Shown one piece after another: positions 31,946 through 37,788 of a DNA stretch of 37,788 nt (within the stretch, counting starts at the first letter, position 1; each line of letters opens with the position of its first letter). The notes under the pieces were generated by a model. It was not told the origin of the DNA. It did no database searches and was given only the letters and a program-made list of their open reading frames with translations. The position numbers were made by a program, and so were the translations under genes. This stretch comes from Nocardiopsis alkaliphila YIM 80379 (GTDB lineage Bacteria; Actinomycetota; Actinomycetes; Streptosporangiales; Streptosporangiaceae). The stretch lies in assembly GCF_000341005.1 (NCBI RefSeq), contig NZ_ANBD01000011.1, positions 1,759 to 39,546 of the forward strand, read 5' to 3'.

Positions 31946-33316
31946 GTGACCCATCGAACCGGCGCCCGCACCGGCCCCGGCCGCCTCCACCACTGGGACC
32001 CCGAGGACCGAGCGTTCTGGGACCGCACCGGACGCACCGTGGCCCGCAAAAACCTGTGGGCCTCCATCGCCTCCGAACACATCGGCTTTTCGGTGTGGTC
32101 CTTGTGGTCGGTCCTGGTGCTCTTCATGACCCCCCAACACGGCTTCTCCACCACCCCCGAACAGAAATTCCTACTGCTGTCGGTGGTCACCCTGGTCGGC
32201 GCCCTGCTACGCGTGCCCTACACCCTGGCCGTGCCCCTGTTCGGTGGCCGCACCTGGACCCTGGTCTCCACCGCACTGCTCCTGGTCCCCACCATCGCCG
32301 CCCTCTACTTGATCCAAAACCCAGCCACCCCCTTCTGGCTGATGCTCACCCTGGCCGCCACCGCAGGCCTGGGCGGCGCCAACTTCTCCTCCTCCATGGC
32401 CAACATCAACTCCTTCTTCCCCGAACGGGAGAAGGGGTGGGCCCTGGGCCTGAACGCCGGAGGCGGCAACATCGGCGTGGCCACCGTTCAACTGGTGGGC
32501 CTTGCCGTCATCGCCCTGTTCACCACCTCGGCCGCACCCCTGGTACCGCTGTTCTACGCACCCCTGATCGTGACGGTCACCTGCTGGGCACTACGAGTGA
32601 TGAACGACCTTCCTCGCACACCCGGCGCCCTTCCCACCCCCTTCGCCGCCCTCAAGGACCGCCACTTCTGGATCATGTCGATGCTCTACATCGGCACCTT
32701 CGGCTCCTTCATCGGCACCGGATTCGCCTTCGGGCTCCTCCTACAGGCCCAGTTCGGACTCACACCCCTGCACGCCGCCGGCATCGCCGTACTGGGCCCC
32801 CTGATCGGCTCCCTGATCCGCCCGGTAGGCGGCAAGATGGCCGACACCCTGGGCGGGGCCCGGGTGACCCTGGGCGTCTTCTTGGCCATGGCCGCCTGCG
32901 CCGGCGTACTGCTGCTGGCGGTCCAAGCCCAGCAACCGACGGTGTTCATCAGCGCCTTCGCGGTGATGTTCACCCTCACCGGCCTGGGCAACGGCTCCAC
33001 CTACAAAATGATCCCCTCCATCCACACCGCACGGGCCCAAGACGCCATCACCTCCGGAGCACCCCCCGAACAAGCCCTGGCCCAGGCCCGAAGCACCGCC
33101 TCCTCCATGCTCGGCCTCATCGGCGCGGTCGGCGCCCTGGGCGGAGTGGGCGTCAACATCGCCTTCCGGGAATCCTTCACCGCCACCGGCTCCACCGCCC
33201 CGGCCTTCGCCACCTTCACCGTGTTCTACCTGGTGTGCGCGGCCCTGACCCACCTGGTCTACCTCCGTCACCCCACCAAAGCGACCCCTCGACCCACCAA
33301 GGTGACCACACCATGA
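31946..33316 (+). CDS. narK: Nitrate/nitrite transporter (NarK/NasK family)
   Basis: A 456-aa MFS protein, GTG 31946 with AGGAAGG upstream. The nitrate signature is intact: GGANFSSSMANINSFFPEREKGWALGLNAGGGNIG (residues ~147-181), the first of the two glycine-rich nitrate-binding helices, and TLTGLGNGSTYKMIPSI in TM11. Twelve TM helices are visible. The long N-terminus (HHWDPEDRAFWDRTGRTVARKNLWASI) is typical. It probably imports nitrate in exchange for proton or nitrite. The stop codon overlaps the ATG of the nitrate reductase gene (ATGA), so this is a nitrate assimilation operon. The C-terminal tail is Thr/Pro-rich. Confidence 0.95.
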   Translation: MTHRTGARTGPGRLHHWDPEDRAFWDRTGRTVARKNLWASIASEHIGFSVWSLWSVLVLFMTPQHGFSTTPEQKFLLLSVVTLVGALLRVPYTLAVPLFGGRTWTLVSTALLLVPTIAALYLIQNPATPFWLMLTLAATAGLGGANFSSSMANINSFFPEREKGWALGLNAGGGNIGVATVQLVGLAVIALFTTSAAPLVPLFYAPLIVTVTCWALRVMNDLPRTPGALPTPFAALKDRHFWIMSMLYIGTFGSFIGTGFAFGLLLQAQFGLTPLHAAGIAVLGPLIGSLIRPVGGKMADTLGGARVTLGVFLAMAACAGVLLLAVQAQQPTVFISAFAVMFTLTGLGNGSTYKMIPSIHTARAQDAITSGAPPEQALAQARSTASSMLGLIGAVGALGGVGVNIAFRESFTATGSTAPAFATFTVFYLVCAALTHLVYLRHPTKATPRPTKVTTP

Positions 33317-35394
33317 CCACCCGCACCCACTGCCCCTACTGCGCCCTGCAATGCGCCATGGACCTGACCCCCACACCCCAGGGACGCCTGACCGTTTCAC
33401 CCGCCCCCTTTCCCACCAACCGGGGCGGCCTGTGCCGCAAAGGCTGGACCTCCACCGAAGTCCTCACCACCCCCGACCGCCTCACCCGCCCCCTACTACG
33501 TCAGCACCGTGACGCACCCCTGACCGAAGTGGACTGGGACACCGCCCTGGACCACATCGCCGAACAGCTACTGAAGCTGCGCACCCACCTTGGGCCCGAC
33601 AGCGTCGCGGTCTTCGGCAGCGGCGCCCTGACCAACGAAAAGGCCTACCTCCTGGGCAAGTTCGCACGCCTGGCCCTGGGCACCTCCCAGATCGACTACA
33701 ATGGCCGCTTTTGCATGTCCTCGGCGGCCGCTGCCCGCAACCGTGCCTTCGGCCTGGACCGCGGCCTGCCCTTCCCCCTGACCGACCTGGCCTGCGCCCA
33801 GGTCGTCCTACTGGCCGGTGCCAACCCGGCCGAGACCATGCCCCCGATGATGGGGCACCTGTCCGCACCCCGCCTGATCGTCATCGACCCCCGCCGCACC
33901 GCCACCGCCCAGACCGCCCTGGACCAAGGAGGCCTCCACCTGGCCCCACGCCCGGGCACCGACCTGGTCCTGGCCCTGTCCCTGCTGCACACCGTCGGCA
34001 CCCAAGGCCACCTGGACCAGGACTACATCGACCAACGAACCCACGGCTTCGAACCCGCGTGGGAACAGGCCACCGCCTGGTGGCCCGAACACGCCGAGCT
34101 CCTCACCGGGGTGCCCGCCGCCCAGATCCATGCCGCCGCCGACCTGTTGGGCCAGGCCGCCCGCGACCATTCGGCCTACATCCTCACCGGGCGCGGCACA
34201 GAACAACACACCACCGGCACCGACACCGTCTCAGCCTGGATCAATCTGGCCCTGGCCCTGGGCCTGCCCGGACGTCCCGGCTCCGGTTACGGCTGCATCA
34301 CCGGCCAAGGAAACGGCCAAGGAGGGCGCGAACACGGACAAAAAGCCGACCAGTTGCCCGGTTACCGCCGTATCGACGACCCCGACGCTCGCGCCCACAT
34401 CGCCCGCGTGTGGGACACCGACCCCCAAGACCTACCCGGCCCAGGCCGCAGCGCCGTCGAACTCCTCAACGCCCTGGGCACCCCCAATGGCCCACGTGCC
34501 CTACTGACGTTCGGTTCCAACCCGGCCGTCTCCGCCCCCCACACCTTTCGCACACACCAACGCCTGGCCGCCCTGGACCTACTGGTGGTCGCCGACTTCG
34601 TCCTGTCCCAAACCGCGGCCATGGCCCACGTGGTACTGCCCGTCGCCCAGTGGGCGGAGGAGTCGGGCACCATGACCAACCTCGAAGGACGCGTCCTACG
34701 CCGCCGCCGCGCCACCACACCCCCACCCGGGGTACGCACCGACCTGGAAGTACTCCAAGGCCTGGCCACCCGACTGGGCCAACCCGCCCACCGTTTCCCC
34801 ACCGACCCCGACACCGCCCTGACCGAGCTTGGGGCCGCCTCCGCCGGGGGAATGGCCGACTACTCCGGCATCACCCCCCAACGTCTGGCCTGTGACCAGC
34901 CCCTGTACTGGCCAATGCCCCAAAACGACCCGCCCACCCCACGCCTGTTCTTGGAGTCCTTCGCCCACCCCGACCAACGTGCGCGCTTCATCGCCGTATC
35001 CCACCGTCCACCGGCCGAGGCACCCGACCCCCACCACCCGCTCATCGCCACCACCGGCCGCATCATGGGCCACTACCAAACCGGTGCCCAGACCCACCGG
35101 GTCGACCAACTCCGAACCGCCGAACCGGTCGCCCACCTCGAAGTACACCCCGACACCGCCGCACGCGCCGGACTCACCGACGAAGGCTGGGCACACCTGA
35201 CCTCCCCACGCGGCACCACCCTGGCCCGAGTACGTCTGGACCCCACCGCACGCCTGGACACGGTGTTCGTGCCCTTCCACTACGCCCACGCCCAGGCCGC
35301 CAACAACCTCACCTCCTCGGCGCTGGACCCCACCAGCCACATGCCCGAATTCAAGCTCAGCGCCGTGCGCTTGGAACCGGCACCGCCACCCTGA
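33313..35394 (+). CDS. nasA: Assimilatory nitrate reductase, catalytic molybdopterin subunit
   Basis: The ATG at 33313 (693 aa) overlaps the narK stop; the longer frame is an artefact. The [4Fe-4S] ligands are C7, C10, C14 and C41 (CPYCALQC, GGLCRKG). Molybdopterin-binding regions follow: VAVFGSGALTNEKAYLLGKFAR, YNGRFCMSSAAAARNRAFG, LAGANPAETMPP, GQGNGQGGREHGQKADQLPGYR, and the C-terminal dinucleotide-binding domain with TTGRIMGHYQTGAQT and FVPFHYAHAQAANNLTSSALDP. It reduces nitrate to nitrite in the cytoplasm. NasA-type enzymes of other bacteria carry a C-terminal BFD-like [2Fe-2S] domain; here it is absent and is found instead on the next protein, which probably delivers electrons. Length is normal for a NasA lacking that domain. 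Confidence 0.93.
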   Translation: MTTRTHCPYCALQCAMDLTPTPQGRLTVSPAPFPTNRGGLCRKGWTSTEVLTTPDRLTRPLLRQHRDAPLTEVDWDTALDHIAEQLLKLRTHLGPDSVAVFGSGALTNEKAYLLGKFARLALGTSQIDYNGRFCMSSAAAARNRAFGLDRGLPFPLTDLACAQVVLLAGANPAETMPPMMGHLSAPRLIVIDPRRTATAQTALDQGGLHLAPRPGTDLVLALSLLHTVGTQGHLDQDYIDQRTHGFEPAWEQATAWWPEHAELLTGVPAAQIHAAADLLGQAARDHSAYILTGRGTEQHTTGTDTVSAWINLALALGLPGRPGSGYGCITGQGNGQGGREHGQKADQLPGYRRIDDPDARAHIARVWDTDPQDLPGPGRSAVELLNALGTPNGPRALLTFGSNPAVSAPHTFRTHQRLAALDLLVVADFVLSQTAAMAHVVLPVAQWAEESGTMTNLEGRVLRRRRATTPPPGVRTDLEVLQGLATRLGQPAHRFPTDPDTALTELGAASAGGMADYSGITPQRLACDQPLYWPMPQNDPPTPRLFLESFAHPDQRARFIAVSHRPPAEAPDPHHPLIATTGRIMGHYQTGAQTHRVDQLRTAEPVAHLEVHPDTAARAGLTDEGWAHLTSPRGTTLARVRLDPTARLDTVFVPFHYAHAQAANNLTSSALDPTSHMPEFKLSAVRLEPAPPP

Positions 35395-35439
35395 CCACAC
35401 CCGGCACCACCCACCAACACCACCGCCAGGAGACCCACC

Positions 35440-36888
35440 TTGAACACCTCCCCCTCCCCGCGTCGGATCGTCGTCATCGGCAACGGCATGGTCGGTGCTC
35501 GTATGGCCCAGGAGACCGCCCGCTTGGACCCCCAAGGCACCCGTGTTCACCTGGACCTGGTCGGCACCGAACACCACCCCTCCTACAACCGTGTCCTGCT
35601 CCCCTCGGTCCTGGCCGGCACCCACACCCCCGAACAAATCCGTCTGCCGGTACCCGACACCCCCACGATCAACGTGCGCACCGGGGTGAGCGCCACCCAC
35701 ATCGACACCACCCAACGCGAAGTAGACCTGGACGACGGCACCCACCTGCGCTTCGACGAACTGGTCCTGGCCACCGGAGCCCGCGCCGTACTCCCACCCC
35801 TTGCCGGAGTCACCACCCCCGACGGCCGCCCCGCCCAAGGAGTGAGCACCCTACGCGACCTGGCCGACTGCCAACGCGTACTGTCCCTGGTCCGCCCCGG
35901 CGCCCCGGTGGTGATCCTGGGCGGAGGCGTCCTGGGCCTGGAGACCGCCCGTGGACTCATCGAACGCGGCGCCAGGGTGAGCGTGGTGGAATCCTCACCC
36001 TGGATCATGCGTCGCCAGATCGACCAAGAAGCCGCGCACATCCTGGCCCGACGCTACGAAGAACTGGGCGTGAGCGTGCACACCTGGCGCGTGGCCACCC
36101 GCTGGATCCCCGACACCGGCCTGGAACTGGACGACGCCCGCCTGGTGCCCGGCGAGGCCCTGGTGGTGACCGCCGGCGTGCGCGCCAACACCGAATTGGC
36201 CCAGCAAGCCGGTATCGAGGTCGACCACGGCATCGTGATCGATGACCACCTGACCACCTCCCACAGCCGCGTACACGCCATCGGTGACTGCGCCCAACAC
36301 CCCGGGGGAGGGGCCGGCCTCGTCCACCCCGGTTGGGAACAAGCCTCCGTCCTGGCCCGCCGCCTGAGCGGAACCGAACCGGGCGCCCGCTACCGTGGGG
36401 CCCGCCCCCTGACCCGGCTCAAGGCCCAAGGCATCGAACTGACCGCCTTCGGTCACGTCCACGACCCTCAAGGCGACCAGGACCCACACCTGGAAACACT
36501 CACCATCAGCGACCCGGCCCAAGGCCGCTACCTCAGGCTGTCGGTACGCGACCAACGCCTGGTGGGCGCGACCCTGTTGGGCTTTCCCCAGGCCGCGGCC
36601 ACCCTCTCCCAGCTCTACGACACCGGCGCCCCGGTACCCGCCGACCGGCTCGCCCTGGCCCAAGGGCCACCCACCGCCCCACCCGAACAGAACACCACCA
36701 CCCTGGTGTGCCGGTGCAACGCGGTGGACCGCGAGGACATCGAACAGGCCTGGCTGGACGGGGCCCGCACACGCCAGGCCATCGCCGACCGTACCCGGGC
36801 CACCACCGGCTGCGGCGGATGCGTACCAGACCTGGACGCCCTCCTGGAACAGATGAGCCACACCCCCACAGCCCCCACCACCGGCTGA
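35440..36888 (+). CDS. FAD-dependent electron-transfer subunit of nitrate reductase with BFD-like [2Fe-2S] domain
   Basis: A 482-aa protein from TTG 35440, supported by AGGAG eight bases upstream. FAD domain: IVVIGNGMVGARMAQET (11-27) and TSHSRVHAIGDCAQH; NAD domain: PVVILGGGVLGLETARGL. This matches the pyridine-nucleotide-disulfide oxidoreductase half of NirB-type proteins. The C-terminal BFD-like domain holds four cysteines (C424, C426, C458, C461; CRCN and CGGC) for a [2Fe-2S] cluster. No siroheme reductase domain is present, so it is not NirB itself. It most likely passes electrons from NADH to NasA, as NasB-type subunits do in other bacteria (family knowledge). It lies 45 bp after nasA. 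Confidence 0.87.
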   Translation: MNTSPSPRRIVVIGNGMVGARMAQETARLDPQGTRVHLDLVGTEHHPSYNRVLLPSVLAGTHTPEQIRLPVPDTPTINVRTGVSATHIDTTQREVDLDDGTHLRFDELVLATGARAVLPPLAGVTTPDGRPAQGVSTLRDLADCQRVLSLVRPGAPVVILGGGVLGLETARGLIERGARVSVVESSPWIMRRQIDQEAAHILARRYEELGVSVHTWRVATRWIPDTGLELDDARLVPGEALVVTAGVRANTELAQQAGIEVDHGIVIDDHLTTSHSRVHAIGDCAQHPGGGAGLVHPGWEQASVLARRLSGTEPGARYRGARPLTRLKAQGIELTAFGHVHDPQGDQDPHLETLTISDPAQGRYLRLSVRDQRLVGATLLGFPQAAATLSQLYDTGAPVPADRLALAQGPPTAPPEQNTTTLVCRCNAVDREDIEQAWLDGARTRQAIADRTRATTGCGGCVPDLDALLEQMSHTPTAPTTG

Positions 36889-36940
36889 GGCCACCACACC
36901 AGGACCGACAACGAAACCACTACGTCCGCCCCACACCCCC

Positions 36941-36969
36941 TGTCGCCATCCGCTGCGTCGCTCTACCGT
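36941..36969 (+). promoter_or_regulatory. Possible promoter of the AAA regulator gene
   Basis: TGTCGC (36941-36946), 17 bp, TACCGT (36964-36969), seven bases before the GTG at 36976. The -35 box is weak, but no ribosome site is visible, so a leaderless start is a reasonable reading. Confidence 0.35.
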
Positions 36970-36975
36970 GACCGC

Positions 36976-37788
36976 GTGTGCCTACCCCCGCTCATCGGGC
37001 GTGACACGCAACGACGGCAGATACGCACGGCCACCACACCCGGAACCCTCCTCCTGCTCTCCGGCCCGGCCGGAACCGGCAAAACCCGCCTGGTCCAAGA
37101 ACTCCACCAGGCCGAACACGGCACCGTACTGACCGGACATTGCCCGCCCCACACCGAACCCGCCCCCTACGCCCCCCTCATCGAGGCCCTACACCACGCC
37201 ACCATCCCCACCGACCTGACCCCCCTGTGCGGCGCCCTGAGCGACCTCATGCCCGAACACGCCCCGCACCTGCCCCCACCCCCCTCACAAACCGCACACC
37301 ACCACATCCACCGGGCCTTCACCGAACTCCTCCACGCCCTAGGACCGACCCTGCTCGTCCTGGAAGACGTGCAGTGGATCGACCCGCACACCCGCGACCT
37401 CCTGCACCACCTCACCCCCCAACTGCCCCCCACCCTGTCCCTGACCCTGACCTACCGTCCCGAAGAACTGCCCTCCGCCTTTCCCGTGGCCGCCCTGGCC
37501 ACCCGCATCCCACCCACGGCCACCCACCACCACATCACCCTGGACCACCTGAGCCCCGAACACGTCCACACCCTGGCCCGCCACCACCTGGGCCCCCACA
37601 TCACCCACCAGGACACCCACCACCTGCACACCTGGACCGGCGGACACCCCCTCTCGGTGGTCCAAACCCTCCACCACCTGGCCCATCACCCCACCGACCC
37701 CCTCATCGGCCCCACCCCACCCGTCCCCGCACCCCTACGCGACTGGATCCTGACCCGACTCCACCGGCTACACCCCGACACCCGCCGC
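36976..37788 (+). CDS. AAA ATPase / LuxR-type (LAL) transcriptional regulator, N-terminal part
   Basis: Open from GTG 36976 to the window edge (271 codons, no stop, in frame to the last base). The N-terminus has LIGRDTQRRQI, then Walker A GPAGTGKT (30-37), a Walker B LLVLEDVQWID (126-136) with the QW-D pattern typical of large ATP-binding LuxR family and similar STAND-type regulators, then YRPEEL and GGHPLSVVQ, a sensor-like motif. The missing C-terminus would usually carry TPR-like repeats and a LuxR HTH. About 36 of the 271 residues are His, many in HH or HHH runs; this is exceptional. Its role next to the nitrate operon is unknown. Confidence 0.85.
   Translation, partial: MCLPPLIGRDTQRRQIRTATTPGTLLLLSGPAGTGKTRLVQELHQAEHGTVLTGHCPPHTEPAPYAPLIEALHHATIPTDLTPLCGALSDLMPEHAPHLPPPPSQTAHHHIHRAFTELLHALGPTLLVLEDVQWIDPHTRDLLHHLTPQLPPTLSLTLTYRPEELPSAFPVAALATRIPPTATHHHITLDHLSPEHVHTLARHHLGPHITHQDTHHLHTWTGGHPLSVVQTLHHLAHHPTDPLIGPTPPVPAPLRDWILTRLHRLHPDTRR

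Noticed and set aside
1-37788. CRISPR array, tRNA, rRNA, IS element, integrase or att site
   Set aside because: No regularly spaced repeats, no cloverleaf or rRNA-like sequence, and no transposase or integrase reading frame was seen.

Overview
The window is high-GC DNA with strongly C/G-ending codons, GTG and TTG starts, and several genes with a -10 box about 7 nt ahead of the start codon (leaderless look). It contains actinobacterial families such as an Rv2629-like baeRF protein, a DtxR-fold MntR-like regulator, DUF993 and DUF6807. I read it as an actinomycete chromosome, possibly Nocardiopsaceae (the family is a guess). I see no rRNA, tRNA, CRISPR array, IS element or prophage.

Layout. 0-9 kb: housekeeping and accessory genes. 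These are a CxxC thioredoxin-like protein of unknown role, an MntR-like metalloregulator, two MFS exporters, an alpha/beta hydrolase, a baeRF-family protein, and an AraC-GyrI regulator broken twice (amber codon plus frameshift) next to the exporter it probably controlled. 9.1-24.2 kb: a large carbohydrate or sugar-acid locus. It has a sugar ABC importer (minus strand), a divergent operon with two Gfo/Idh oxidoreductases, a DUF6807 protein and an SDR, a LacI regulator, and a convergent five-gene operon (Gfo/Idh, DUF993, sugar isomerase/epimerase, KdgD, enolase-superfamily dehydratase). Sites resembling GGAAAGCGCTTTCC lie in front of the importer, the divergent operon, the lacI-type gene and the five-gene operon, so the whole block looks like one local LacI regulon. 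24.3-30.8 kb: a DnaQ-BRCT protein, a manganese-type ABC importer whose start codon lies inside a DtxR-family-like palindrome, a TesB-like thioesterase, a DUF488/DUF2945 pair, and a 51-residue membrane peptide. 30.8-37.8 kb: a double-GNAT acetyltransferase, a nitrate assimilation operon (narK, nasA, FAD/[2Fe-2S] electron-transfer subunit), and the start of a His-rich AAA/LuxR-type regulator that runs off the window.

How it works together (inference). The importer takes up a sugar, glycoside or uronate. Gfo/Idh enzymes and the SDR oxidise it, the isomerase-like TIM barrel and the DUF993/DUF6807 proteins process intermediates, and the enolase-superfamily enzyme plus KdgD would turn an aldarate into 2-oxoglutarate semialdehyde. 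No semialdehyde dehydrogenase, kinase or glycoside hydrolase is present here. The MntR-like regulator at 2 kb is a plausible controller of the metal importer at 25.8 kb, because its selectivity residues and the importer's ligand set both match manganese.
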